Assembly (NCBI GenBank): GCA_002337045.1
Contig: DDFF01000010.1
Span: 1-64,000 of the forward strand
DNA from: Bacteroidetes bacterium UBA1935
GTDB taxonomy: Bacteria; Bacteroidota; Bacteroidia; Chitinophagales; Chitinophagaceae
Direction of reading: 5' to 3'
Length of the DNA stretch: 64,000 bases
Below are positions 8,591 through 17,430 of this stretch, in pieces; position 1 is the first letter of the stretch, and each line of letters starts with the position of its first letter. A program made the translations under genes and the position numbers. Below the pieces are notes generated by a model, which was given only the letters and a program-made list of their open reading frames with translations, had not been told where the DNA came from and did no database searches.

Positions 8591-11101
8591 TTAAAAAAGA
8601 GTTGGTGCGTCGCCATCACCACCATTGCTGTCTTGTACGAGAACTACTTCTTTCAGCTCATTACCTGCAATTTTAGTACCTACGGTCTTCCATCCGGTAA
8701 CATCTGCTATCTCGTGCAATGCCACTATTTCTTCTGTCAACTCTGCCTTTCTTTTACCCATTCTCATTATTACTATCGGTTCGGCTTTAGTAGTTACCAT
8801 TTTCAGGAAGTTGCCTTCGCCTTCTTTTATAAAGCTGTATTTATTCTTAAGTGTCTGACTTTCAATTACAAAACGCTTCAGATAATACTGGTCACCTTTT
8901 TTATCGAAGTAGATGGCGCTTACTACTTTGTCCTGCGCAAACTTTTCAATTCTTATAACGTCATCTGCATCGAATCTGTTAGTCAATTCAAAGTCTGTAA
9001 GTTCGTAAGTTCCGTCCTTATAGAATGTAATAATCCTGTCATTTTCTTCAAAGCTGCCAAGTAATTGTCCGTTACCATCTTTATTCAGCCTTCCGACAGC
9101 AGCATCGTACCATATTTTTTGACCGGAAAGGGTAGAGCGACCTTTTTCTTTAAACTTAATGCTCTTAATAGGATACTTGGTTACCTGATTGCCCTGAGAG
9201 CTACGGCCTTTTATTTCAAGTTCTTCAAAATAGAAGTCCAGCACTTTATTGCGCGCCTTGCTGCCTGGAGATAATGTGATTTGTATTACTTCGGCTTCGC
9301 CATTGGCATTAGAGCTGAAATACATGACTTTACTATTAGGGTTGCCTTTAGTGAGGTCGTATTCCTTATCTCTGGTGATACCTGTTACATTGAAGCGCTT
9401 ACCGTATGCTATACCTGTTTTGCCATCAATGTATATCATATTGTAGGTAGTGCGTTCATCATTCTTCTGGAATACTGCCAGATGTATAATGTCTTTACCT
9501 ACAAAGGTTTTGTCTGCTACTTTAGTAATCATCATCTTACCATCCCTTCGGAAAATGATGAGATTGTCGAGGTCCGAACAATCGAAGGCGAATTCATCTT
9601 TCTTCAGTCCTGTACCTATGAAGCCTTCTTTAAAGTTTACATACAGTTTGGCATTGGCAATGGCAATGTTCTGAACCTGTATTGTTTCAAACGGACGGAT
9701 TTCCGTTTTTCTTTCCCTTCCCTTACCATGCTTTTTCAGCAAGCCTTCGTAATAGGCAATAGCATAGTCGTTCAGGTGTTCTATATTATTCTTCACCTCA
9801 TCTATGCCAGCTTCCACACCCTTGATGTGTTCATCTGCTTTGAATGAGTCGAATTTAGAAATACGTTTGATGCGTATTTCTGTCAGTTTTACAATGTCTT
9901 CCTGTGTTATTTCTCTGCGGAATTTCTTCTTGTATGGTTTCAGGCCATTGTCTATTGCGGTCAATACACCTTCCCAGGTTGTTTCTTCTTCAATATCGCG
10001 ATAGATGCGTTTCTCGATGAAGATTTTTTCGAGAGAAGAGTAGTGCCAGTCATCTTCCAGCTCTCCCAGTTTTATCTCCAGTTCTTTCAGCAATAGCTTT
10101 TTGGTATGCTCTGCAGAATGTTTCAGCAGTTCTGTAACCCCTACAAACTGTGGCTTTTCATCAATAATCACACATGCGTTGGGCGATATAGATACCTCGC
10201 AATCTGTAAATGCATACAGTGCATCAATTGTTTGGTCTGTAGTAACACCTGGGGCAAGTTGTACCAGTAGTTCTACATCTTTGGCTGTATTATCAGTAAC
10301 GCTTTTTATTTTGATTTTACCACTGTCGTTTGCCTTCAATATGCTATCTACCAGTTGGGTAGTGGTAGTACCATATGGCACATCTTTGATGGCAAGTGTT
10401 TTCTTATCTACCTCTTCTATATGTACCCTCACACGTACTTTACCACCACGCGCACCGTCATTATAGTTGCTCACATCTATCATACCACCTGTTATGAAAT
10501 CGGGGTACAATTCAAACTTTTTGCCTTTGAGGTATTTGATAGCTGCTTCTATCAGTTCGCAGAAGTTGTGTGGCAATATTTTGGTAGAAAGGCCTACAGC
10601 AATACCTTCTGCACCCTGAGATAGCAGCAGCGGGAATTTAAGCGGTAGTGTAACAGGTTCATTTTTTCTGCCATCGTAGCTTAGCTGCCAGTCTGTAGTC
10701 TTACCATTAAAAGCAACATCCAGTGCAAACTTTGAAAGGCGGCCTTCTATATAACGTGGTGCCGCTGCGCTATCGCCTGTACGTACGTCGCCCCAGTTAC
10801 CCTGTGTGTCTATCAGCAGGTCTTTTTGCCCCATGTTGATGACTGCATCGCCAATAGATGCATCACCGTGAGGGTGATACTGCATCGTTTGACCTATCAC
10901 ATTGGCTATCTTATTGTACCTGCCATCGTCCATTTCCTTCATGGCATGCAGTATGCGGCGTTGCACGGGTTTTAGCCCGTCTTCTACTGCCGGTACGGCA
11001 CGTTCCAATATTACATAGCTGGCATAGTCCAGAAACCAGTTTTGATACATTTCATTTATCAAAACAGTTTGTTGCTCTCCGTGATAATTCAGTTCAGACA
11101 T
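8591..11101 (-). CDS. parC: DNA topoisomerase IV subunit A
   Basis: Type IIA topoisomerase breakage-reunion subunit, 836 residues. The N-terminal winged-helix domain has AVPAVEDGLKPVQRRILHAM, and the catalytic tyrosine is Y117 in AAAPRYIEG. The tower and coiled-coil gate (about 340-450) precede a C-terminal beta-pinwheel. I favour ParC over GyrA because no canonical QRRGGKG GyrA box is present; the closest segment is KGRSSQGNQ. The residues equivalent to the quinolone region read HGDASIGDAV. The ParE partner gene is not in the window. The gene starts at ATG 11101 and is divergent from the exported protein at 11237. Confidence 0.92.
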   Translation of the reverse strand: MSELNYHGEQQTVLINEMYQNWFLDYASYVILERAVPAVEDGLKPVQRRILHAMKEMDDGRYNKIANVIGQTMQYHPHGDASIGDAVINMGQKDLLIDTQGNWGDVRTGDSAAAPRYIEGRLSKFALDVAFNGKTTDWQLSYDGRKNEPVTLPLKFPLLLSQGAEGIAVGLSTKILPHNFCELIEAAIKYLKGKKFELYPDFITGGMIDVSNYNDGARGGKVRVRVHIEEVDKKTLAIKDVPYGTTTTQLVDSILKANDSGKIKIKSVTDNTAKDVELLVQLAPGVTTDQTIDALYAFTDCEVSISPNACVIIDEKPQFVGVTELLKHSAEHTKKLLLKELEIKLGELEDDWHYSSLEKIFIEKRIYRDIEEETTWEGVLTAIDNGLKPYKKKFRREITQEDIVKLTEIRIKRISKFDSFKADEHIKGVEAGIDEVKNNIEHLNDYAIAYYEGLLKKHGKGRERKTEIRPFETIQVQNIAIANAKLYVNFKEGFIGTGLKKDEFAFDCSDLDNLIIFRRDGKMMITKVADKTFVGKDIIHLAVFQKNDERTTYNMIYIDGKTGIAYGKRFNVTGITRDKEYDLTKGNPNSKVMYFSSNANGEAEVIQITLSPGSKARNKVLDFYFEELEIKGRSSQGNQVTKYPIKSIKFKEKGRSTLSGQKIWYDAAVGRLNKDGNGQLLGSFEENDRIITFYKDGTYELTDFELTNRFDADDVIRIEKFAQDKVVSAIYFDKKGDQYYLKRFVIESQTLKNKYSFIKEGEGNFLKMVTTKAEPIVIMRMGKRKAELTEEIVALHEIADVTGWKTVGTKIAGNELKEVVLVQDSNGGDGDAPTLF

Positions 11102-11236
11102 TCCTCGCTCTTATATTTATGCGTGCAAAAATATTCGGAAACCATCAAAATAAGCATTGAATTATTTTTTATATAAGACTTAAGTCATGGTTTTTATGCA
11201 CATTTTGTGCTTATTTTGGTGTAAAATATTTATCCG

Positions 11237-11836
11237 ATGAATTCATTTAAAGCCACAATCGTATCATTAGTGATACTTTCTGCAACAACGGTTTCTGCAC
11301 AGAAAGTACGTTTGTTAGACGGAAGCCTCGACGCCCTGAAAGGTGTTACAAAAATCAATGTTCAGTTTGACTATAGCAAAATGGGCGTTGGTAAGTTCGA
11401 AACAGAGGAAGAGTACATCAACAAGAAAAAAGAAGACTATAACAAGAAAGAATCAGGCAAAGGTGATGACTGGGCACGCGCATGGAAAGCAGACCGCAAG
11501 AACAGGTTTGAACCGCAGTTTAAAGAGCTTTTTGCCAAGTACTGCGACATTAACATCGGCGATAACCCGAATGAAAAATATACAATCATATTCAAAACCG
11601 TTTATACAGAGCCTGGCTTTAATATCTATGTGACACGCAAAAATGCAGAAATAGATGGGGAAGCATGGATTGTAGAAACTGCTAATCCTTCCAATGTGAT
11701 TGCAAAGATTTCTGTACAAAATTGCCCCGGTCGCACTTTTGGTGGCAATGATTATGATACCGGTGAACGTATACAAGAAGCCTATGCTACTGCCGGAAAG
11801 GGACTGGGTAAGTTTCTAGATAAAGAACTGAAGTAG
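11237..11836 (+). CDS. Exported protein of unknown function
   Basis: A 199-residue protein with a clear signal peptide (hydrophobic core followed by a cleavage site after VSAQ, about residue 22). The mature part begins VRLLDGSLDALKGVTKINVQFDYSKM, has a charged KKKEDYNKKESGKGDDWARAWK helix, and ends with alternating hydrophobic strands. I recall similar uncharacterised proteins in Bacteroidota, but no named domain can be assigned. No lipobox and no T9SS domain are visible, so it is probably periplasmic. A strong terminator follows directly. Confidence 0.8.
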   Translation: MNSFKATIVSLVILSATTVSAQKVRLLDGSLDALKGVTKINVQFDYSKMGVGKFETEEEYINKKKEDYNKKESGKGDDWARAWKADRKNRFEPQFKELFAKYCDINIGDNPNEKYTIIFKTVYTEPGFNIYVTRKNAEIDGEAWIVETANPSNVIAKISVQNCPGRTFGGNDYDTGERIQEAYATAGKGLGKFLDKELK

Positions 11837-11840
11837 TAAA

Positions 11841-11868
11841 AACAAAGCCTCCATTAGGAGGCTTTGTT
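11841..11868. terminator. Bidirectional terminator hairpin
   Basis: AACAAAGCCTCC (11841-11852) and GGAGGCTTTGTT (11857-11868) form a perfect 12-bp stem with an ATTA loop between the convergent genes ending at 11836 and 11875. Confidence 0.88.
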
Positions 11869-11874
11869 ATAATA

Positions 11875-12387
11875 TTAAGTAGTTGCAGCCAATCTTGTTG
11901 CTAACCAACTGTCTTTAATAGGTACCAGCCAGTTTTTCATCAGGTCTGCTTTAGTATTTACCAGGTTGTTGAAGAGTGGGGTATCCATACTTATGTAGCC
12001 TTTTTCCATTGCATATGGTATCTGGTTCAGTGGCAGCATTTCTGCTTTGCCTTTCACCAGAAAAGTCAGCATCAGCCTGTCGAACATATTAACCTCGTAC
12101 TGGCGTTCTATACTTTTTATCACCCTTACAGATGCATCTGTACTACATCCGCTTACATAAACATCGTTCTCATCTGCAATGATTACTATGAACTGCCTGA
12201 AAAGCAGCTTTGCCCAGCCCTTAACGGGTGCACCGTGTGCCTGCCATTGGGTGTAGAACTGGTGAAGCTGTTCGTTGATTTCAGTTTCCTCGCGTTCTAT
12301 AAACGCCCTGTTGCTTTGGTATATCCAAATTCTCGAATTGTCTGCTAAATCTGCAGGTATTACAGATTGTAAAACACTAATATCCAT
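11875..12387 (-). CDS. Conserved Bacteroidota protein (often mislabelled ABC transporter ATPase)
   Basis: A soluble 170-residue protein without signal peptide or membrane span. It starts MDISVLQSVIPADLADNSRIWIYQSNR and contains a central GCSTDASVRVIKSIE segment. There is no Walker A or ABC signature, so the ABC transporter ATPase label that such sequences often carry is not supported by the sequence. It is the last gene of a minus-strand group with the two Fe-S proteins (13022-15160) and a small membrane protein, an arrangement that I believe recurs in the phylum. Function unknown. Confidence 0.75.
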   Translation of the reverse strand: MDISVLQSVIPADLADNSRIWIYQSNRAFIEREETEINEQLHQFYTQWQAHGAPVKGWAKLLFRQFIVIIADENDVYVSGCSTDASVRVIKSIERQYEVNMFDRLMLTFLVKGKAEMLPLNQIPYAMEKGYISMDTPLFNNLVNTKADLMKNWLVPIKDSWLATRLAATT

Positions 12388-12406
12388 TGTACAAAGTTAA
12401 GGGCTT

Positions 12407-13015
12407 TTAATTAACAGTAAGAGATTGGCTCGTATTGGTTGGCTTGTTTGCATGCAACCAATCTTTGAGCATTTTTGCCATCAGCTTATAGTTTTTAGAC
12501 GGGGGAGTAATGGTAAACTTCGAACCTGTAAAGTGGCTGTTCAATAATACCTGATTATCATCAACTATAAATATGACAACTTCTCTGTAGTCTCCTCGTA
12601 TACTCAGGTTTTTGCTAAGTATCATAAATACTTCAGGTGCTTCAGGATGCTGGCTGAAAGCCAGATGTTGCGATTGCAGAAACTTTTGCAGCAAATTCAT
12701 ATTCACCTGCAATTGATAAGGAGTTGCTATTCTGCTAAAGCTGAAAGTCTGCCTGATATTGTATATTGCTGTTATGGCGGTTATAGATATCAGCGCAATC
12801 ATCAATATGCCTAGTAGTTGTGGCGTACCACTTCTTGTCAGATTGACTCTTCCGATAAAAGAACCATAAAGTAAACTCAAAAACAGCAGGGTACTCAGCG
12901 GTGCTATGGCTCTAACCGTTAAAGGGTAGCGCTTTTTCTTTTTTATAAAAGCTAAATCTTTGATGATTTTACTACCCCAATCTGCATTGCCTCCACCTGC
13001 GTTTAGCTGTTTCAT
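12407..13015 (-). CDS. Small membrane protein of unknown function
   Basis: A 202-residue protein. The first 35 residues are polar and lysine-rich, then two hydrophobic segments (about 39-58 and 70-92) suggest two membrane spans, followed by a cytoplasmic or periplasmic domain of about 110 residues containing SIRGDYREVVIFIVDDNQVLLNSHF. No known catalytic motif was recognised. The start is only six nucleotides after the stop of the CCG-domain Fe-S gene, so it belongs to the same transcript. Confidence 0.75.
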   Translation of the reverse strand: MKQLNAGGGNADWGSKIIKDLAFIKKKKRYPLTVRAIAPLSTLLFLSLLYGSFIGRVNLTRSGTPQLLGILMIALISITAITAIYNIRQTFSFSRIATPYQLQVNMNLLQKFLQSQHLAFSQHPEAPEVFMILSKNLSIRGDYREVVIFIVDDNQVLLNSHFTGSKFTITPPSKNYKLMAKMLKDWLHANKPTNTSQSLTVN

Positions 13016-13021
13016 AAAGTA

Positions 13022-13801
13022 CTATGCAAGCGATCTCGCAACCATCTCCGCAATATCAAGTACCGCTACACTGTCTTCTTTTTCTTTGTTTTTAACACCA
13101 TCCGTAAGCATGGTAGTACAGAAAGGACAGTTGGCAGCAATAATATTGGCACCCGTTTCAATAGCTTCTGCAGAACGTTCAAAGTTGATGCGTGTAGTAC
13201 CTGCTTCTTCTTCTTTAAACATCTGCGCACCACCTGCACCACAGCACAGGCCATTGGTACGGCAACGTTTCATTTCTACCAGTTCCACATCCAGCGCTTG
13301 CAGTACTTCGCGTGGTGCTTCATAAATATTATTGCCACGGCCCAGATAGCAGCTGTCGTGGTAGGTTATTTTCTTGCCTTTGAATTCGCCACCTTCTTTC
13401 AGGCGGATGCGGCCATCGTTTATCAACTGCTGCAGGAAGGTAGTATGATGTATTACTTCATAATCGCCACCCAGTGCAGGGTATTCGTTCTTCAGTACAT
13501 TGAAGCAGTGCGGGCATGCGGTAACAATCTTCTTCACACCATAAGCATTCATGGTCTGTATATTGTTGTATGCCATCATCTGAAACAGGAACTCGTTACC
13601 ACTGCGGCGTGCAGGGTCGCCAGTACACATTTCTTCCTTACCAAGTATGGCGAATTTCACACCTACTTTATCCAGTATCTGCGAAAAAGCTTTAGTTATT
13701 TTTTGTGCTCTTTGGTCGAAGCTGCCCGCACAACCTACCCAAAACAGTACTTCAGGTGTTTCGCCATTTGCAGCGTATTCAGCCATTGATTTGATATGCA
13801 T
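13022..13801 (-). CDS. Heterodisulfide-reductase HdrB-like (CCG domain) Fe-S protein
   Basis: A 259-residue soluble protein with two cysteine-rich CCG-type domains: residues about 93-140 (TACPHCFN with preceding conserved residues) and about 185-235 (CRTNGLCCGAGG, then NCPFC). Such domains bind non-cubane or 4Fe-4S clusters in HdrB, GlpC, LutA and SdhE-type proteins. Here it sits 27 nt downstream of a membrane protein with two 4Fe-4S ferredoxin motifs, and together they look like an HdrDE/GlcF-like electron-transfer complex at the membrane. The electron donor and acceptor cannot be inferred. Confidence 0.88.
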   Translation of the reverse strand: MHIKSMAEYAANGETPEVLFWVGCAGSFDQRAQKITKAFSQILDKVGVKFAILGKEEMCTGDPARRSGNEFLFQMMAYNNIQTMNAYGVKKIVTACPHCFNVLKNEYPALGGDYEVIHHTTFLQQLINDGRIRLKEGGEFKGKKITYHDSCYLGRGNNIYEAPREVLQALDVELVEMKRCRTNGLCCGAGGAQMFKEEEAGTTRINFERSAEAIETGANIIAANCPFCTTMLTDGVKNKEKEDSVAVLDIAEMVARSLA

Positions 13802-13828
13802 AGTCTATTTGTTCTGAGAGTTAGATAA

Positions 13829-15160
13829 TTAAGCTTCTGCAGCCATTTCTTCTGCCCATTTGTCCCTTTCATCAGGGCTGAATTTCCACGGCGCCATGTT
13901 GTTTTCTACATTGCTGAACATCAGGTTCCATTCCTGCGGGCTGTTACTTTCTTCCATTACCAGATACCTGCGTAGCTGGTTGATGATTGACAATGGTTCT
14001 ATGCCAACAGGACAAGCTTCTACGCATGCCTGGCAGGTTGTACAAGCCCTTAGCTCTTCAACAGTTATGTAGTCGTGTACCAACGATTTACCATCGTCAA
14101 CAAACGTCTTATTGGCATTGATGTTTTTACCCACTTCTTCAAGACGGTCGCGGGTGTCCATCATTATTTTACGTGGAGAAAGTTTTTTACCGGTTGCGTT
14201 AGCAGGACAAGCAGATGTACAACGTCCGCACTCTGTACAAGAATATGCATCTAAGAGGTTCTTCCAGCTCAGGTCCATAACGTCCTTAGCGCCGAAGCGT
14301 TGCTGTGCAGGCTGGCTGCCGTCAGACGGTGGTGCCAGTTCGGGCTGCATCATATACAGTACCTCATTCTGTATTTCTTTCATGTTAGCCATCTCGCCCT
14401 GTGGTTGCAGGCGAGTATAGTAAGCATTCGGAAAAGCCAATACGATGTGGAGGTGTTTTGAATATGGCAGGTAGTTCAGAAACAGGAATACGCCTATAAT
14501 GTGTAGCCACCATCCACCACGCTCAATAGCTATCAGTGTGCCATCAGACAATCCCGCAAACATACCTGTGAAGTTTGAGCTTATCCAGAATGGCTCTGTA
14601 AGTGTATAGTGTTCTACACCGCGCGCCTGCAATACTTGGTCTGCAGTGTTCATCATCAGAAACAGGCTCATCAGTACAACCTCTGTAACTAATATCAGAT
14701 TGGCATCATTACGAGGCCAACCTTCAAGTTCAGATTGGTTCAGGCGTTTTACCTTCAATACATTCCTACGGATAAGGAATACCACACATGCAAGTAATAC
14801 AAGCACTGCCAGTATTTCAAAGAAGCCTATCAGGTAGGCATACAAGCTGCCCAATGCAGGTGCAAACAAGCGGTGTACACCAAGAATACCATCCAGAAAT
14901 ATCTCCAGAATTTCAGCATTGATGATGATAAAACCTGCGTATACTGCCAGGTGAAGGAATGCAGGTATTGGTTTTTTGAACATTTTTTGTTGTCCAAGTG
15001 CCATCAATACCATGTTTTTCCAACGTGCGCCGGAATTATCTGTCAGGTCTTCGTCTTTGCCCAGTTTTATATTTCTCCTTATTTCGCCAACTTTTTTGCT
15101 GAAAAAATAGACCGAGATACCGGCACAAAGAATGAATAATATTTGTTGTACAAGATGCAT
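13829..15160 (-). CDS. Membrane-bound 4Fe-4S protein (HdrD/NarI-like fusion)
   Basis: 443 residues. The N-terminal half has about five or six hydrophobic segments like the cytochrome-b-type NarI/HdrE family. The C-terminal half carries two 4Fe-4S ferredoxin motifs, CTECGRCTSACP (about 317-328) and CTTCQACVEACP (about 378-389). The organisation matches membrane-anchored (Fe-S)-binding proteins that pass electrons between quinone and a soluble CCG partner, which is the next gene. Histidines in the membrane part could ligate haem, but I cannot confirm it. It is the first gene of the four-gene minus-strand group. Confidence 0.88.
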   Translation of the reverse strand: MHLVQQILFILCAGISVYFFSKKVGEIRRNIKLGKDEDLTDNSGARWKNMVLMALGQQKMFKKPIPAFLHLAVYAGFIIINAEILEIFLDGILGVHRLFAPALGSLYAYLIGFFEILAVLVLLACVVFLIRRNVLKVKRLNQSELEGWPRNDANLILVTEVVLMSLFLMMNTADQVLQARGVEHYTLTEPFWISSNFTGMFAGLSDGTLIAIERGGWWLHIIGVFLFLNYLPYSKHLHIVLAFPNAYYTRLQPQGEMANMKEIQNEVLYMMQPELAPPSDGSQPAQQRFGAKDVMDLSWKNLLDAYSCTECGRCTSACPANATGKKLSPRKIMMDTRDRLEEVGKNINANKTFVDDGKSLVHDYITVEELRACTTCQACVEACPVGIEPLSIINQLRRYLVMEESNSPQEWNLMFSNVENNMAPWKFSPDERDKWAEEMAAEA

Positions 15161-15277
15161 GCAGCAACGGATTTATGGCTCGAAAATAATGGCTTTTGCG
15201 CTAAAAACATAGTTTAACATCTTGAGTTACATCGTTTCGTATAAATTGTTTAGGTTTGAGCTAAATGTTTTACCCGG

Positions 15278-16168
15278 ATGTTGAATAAAATATATGCCGT
15301 TTTGTTTGCATCAATGTTGACTGCCTCCGCTAATGCTCAACAGGATATAGCCTTAATCAGGTCTATGGAAGACTCACTGGTTAAGACGGTTGACTCTATG
15401 TATGAGAATAATATACCTGATGAGATGTCAACGTACAATGCAAGGATTGTAAAGCAATTGGTAAGGGCATTGAAGATGGATGGTTCTTACAATTATGCAT
15501 TTGATAGCTTGGGTAAACGCTTCAATATCATTTATTCAGACGACAGAAAATTCAGAATATTCAACTGGTCGATAGCACTGGAAGAAAATACACGCAGATA
15601 TTATGGTGCCATACAGATGAACAGCGATAAACTCAAACTGTATCCGCTGGTAGATTGCTCGGGCGAATTGGGTAAAGGTGCAGAAGACAGCGTGCTGAAG
15701 GGTAGTAAGTGGTACGGTGCATTATATTACAGAATCATGTCTAAAGAAACAGAGAATGGTACTGTATATACAATGTTTGGCGTAAACGAGGCAAGCCCGA
15801 TAATTAAAAGAAAACTACTGGACCCGATGATGATAACCGAGAACGGTCCTGTTTTCGGGGCACAGATATTCAACATCAGGTCGCAGAACAATCCTGACCA
15901 ACGTGTGCAACGCTTTATATTAGAATATAAAAAGCAAGTACAGGCATCGCTCAACTGGGAAGAAGAAAACAAAGTAATATATTTTGACAGGCTGGAATCT
16001 GAAACCAACGACCCCGGACGTAAATACACATACGTACCCTCAGGTCAGTACGATGGTTTCAGGTGGGTAGATGGTTATTGGAATTTTATACAAGACCTGA
16101 TACCTGTAGATCAACTGAAAGACGGTGCAGCGCCTGTGCCACAGCCATATAAGGGAAGAGAAAATTAA
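15278..16168 (+). CDS. Exported protein of unknown function
   Basis: A 296-residue protein with an N-terminal signal peptide (MLNKIYAVLFASMLTASANAQ). The mature part reads as a globular, mixed-charge protein with FNIIYSDDRKFRIFNWSIAL and WYGALYYRI segments and a C-terminal WVDGYWNFIQDLIPV. I remember similar conserved hypothetical proteins in Bacteroidota, but no Pfam family can be named with confidence. A TAGGTTTG element (15251-15258) upstream fits the -7 box of a local promoter. Confidence 0.8.
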   Translation: MLNKIYAVLFASMLTASANAQQDIALIRSMEDSLVKTVDSMYENNIPDEMSTYNARIVKQLVRALKMDGSYNYAFDSLGKRFNIIYSDDRKFRIFNWSIALEENTRRYYGAIQMNSDKLKLYPLVDCSGELGKGAEDSVLKGSKWYGALYYRIMSKETENGTVYTMFGVNEASPIIKRKLLDPMMITENGPVFGAQIFNIRSQNNPDQRVQRFILEYKKQVQASLNWEEENKVIYFDRLESETNDPGRKYTYVPSGQYDGFRWVDGYWNFIQDLIPVDQLKDGAAPVPQPYKGREN

Positions 16169-16214
16169 GACTGATTTATTTACTACTTTTTTATTAGATT
16201 TGCACCGCTCTAAG

Positions 16215-16288
<74 letters not shown>

Positions 16289-16297
16289 CTTCATTGG

Positions 16298-16328
16298 ACA
16301 GACTGGCTTCATCGTCAGTCTGTTTTAT
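16298..16328 (+). terminator. Terminator after tRNA-Arg(TCT)
   Basis: ACAGACTG (16298-16305) pairs with CAGTCTGT (16316-16323) around a 10-nt loop and is followed by a T-rich tract. It lies ten bases after the tRNA 3' end. Confidence 0.8.
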
Positions 16329-16390
16329 TTTATCTTCTTTCAAAGCCGCTTAGTACAACCAAAGAAGATGGTAGTAAACAGCATTGGTAT

Positions 16391-16633
16391 ATGATAGATG
16401 TTACAATCCGTTGGCAATCATCACAAGGTGGCTGGCCTGTACAATGGAAAAATGTAGAGTATAATGGTATAATACTAAGTGATGAATTTGGCTGTGATGT
16501 CAATTTCATTATTAAATCTAAAACAGAGCCAGACCGAAGCGGATTAGCTGCATTGGTAGTAAAGAAAACACCAACAGGGGATTTGTCGGACGACCAGAAA
16601 CAACTATTTGAAGGTACAGACGATTGGTTTTAG
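16391..16633 (+). pseudogene. Orphan C-terminal gene fragment next to tRNA-Arg
   Basis: An open frame runs from inside the tRNA gene through 16633. Its protein-like part (from about 16340; first plausible ATG at 16391) includes MIDVTIRWQSSQGGWPVQ and a polar C terminus ending EGTDDWF. No convincing start or ribosome site is visible, and the frame enters the tRNA with no stop, which suggests the 3' remnant of a longer gene cut at the tRNA boundary. No family was recognised. It could also be a short real gene of 80 residues starting at 16391. Confidence 0.4.
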
Positions 16634-16686
16634 GGTGTACCACACGTTTGGAATCCTGGGGTTGTTTAGAATAAAATATATACTAT

Positions 16687-17145
16687 AAAAAAATACTAAT
16701 AACAGTTGTTGTAAACGTAATCACGATATGCTGCTTCGGTCAAAGGAATGTTTTTGATGAAGGAAGAAAATCACAAAACAGAGCAGACTTATTAAAGTCT
16801 CCGAGTAATGGAATACTAAAAGTGAATATTACCAGAGATTACCCGAATATAGTGCAAGTGTCCTTGAGTGATTATAGAGGCTCTGTGCCTATTGCGTGTC
16901 GGGAAATCTATAACGTTACAATGACTACTTCTACGGGCAGGATAGTAAAAAATACCGACTATAAACAAACAAGCATGGGAACTATCAAGCCTAATGAGTT
17001 TCCTGTAATTATTGATGTAAAAGTCACAGGACTAAAAGGAGAAGGAAAGTACCTTTTAGAATTTACGGTAAGGCTAAACTATAGCGGCTATTATTATCAT
17101 ATTCTATTGTATGATGAATCAACGGGAGTTAGAGGAACATTTTGA
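16687..17145 (+). pseudogene. Exported protein gene whose start codon is lost
   Basis: From 16687 the frame reads KKILITVVVNVITICCFGQ, a textbook signal peptide, then a mature part of about 130 residues ending at 17145 (STGVRGTF). The codon before the first Lys is TAT and the frame is stopped at 16672, so no ATG is available. Restoring one G after ACTAT (16686) would give ATG AAA AAA ATA in frame. The first usable start in the existing sequence is GTG 16822, which would delete the whole signal peptide. The mature sequence looks beta-rich; family unknown. Confidence 0.55.
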
Positions 17146-17158
17146 AATACTGTGTTTT

Positions 17159-17180
17159 AACGGTAAATAATACCGTTTTT
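17159..17180. promoter_or_regulatory. Inverted TACCGTT heptamer pair upstream of the response-regulator cassette
   Basis: AACGGTA (17159-17165) and TACCGTT (17171-17177) form an inverted repeat with a 5-nt AT spacer, followed by three more T. The same arrangement recurs at 18096-18119 just after the response-regulator gene. It may be an operator for that regulator, or a short terminator hairpin for the gene ending at 17145. Confidence 0.5.
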
Positions 17181-17235
17181 AAACGATGTTTTCTATGTCC
17201 GACTGTTTAACTAAATTGTTGACAAAATTAATGCC

Positions 17236-17424
17236 ATGAATAAGGAAGAAAGGTTTGAGGGATTTGAATATAAAGCAACCGAGGTACATAAATACATTTA
17301 CACCGTTGGAGTATTCACTATAAGCCTAAAGAATGGTGAAATTATTCATCACGACCCTAAAGATAGTGAAGCATTTAAGCAATGGCTGGATAATATTAAC
17401 ATAATTGATTTACGGTTACAATAA
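17236..17424 (+). CDS. Small protein of unknown function upstream of the response regulator
   Basis: A 62-residue soluble protein (MNKEERFEGFEYKATEVHKY at the N terminus, ending INIIDLRLQ). No signal peptide, membrane span or known motif. It contains a SLKNGEIIHHDPKDSEAF stretch that looks like a small alpha/beta fold. The stop is six nucleotides before the response-regulator ATG, so both are probably one transcription unit. Codon choice and AT content match the neighbouring accessory genes. Confidence 0.65.
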   Translation: MNKEERFEGFEYKATEVHKYIYTVGVFTISLKNGEIIHHDPKDSEAFKQWLDNINIIDLRLQ

Positions 17425-17430
17425 CCAAAC

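Noticed and set aside
9281..9847. Long plus-strand open frames opposite parC
   Set aside because: They mirror the codon structure of the topoisomerase gene; no start signal, no family features, cysteine- and phenylalanine-rich translation typical of antisense frames.
8591..11101. Calling this gene gyrA
   Set aside because: The canonical GyrA box is absent and the C-terminal pinwheel matches the Bacteroidota topoisomerase IV form; ParC fits better.
11875..12387. ABC transporter ATPase
   Set aside because: No Walker A, Walker B or ABC signature motif in the 170 residues.
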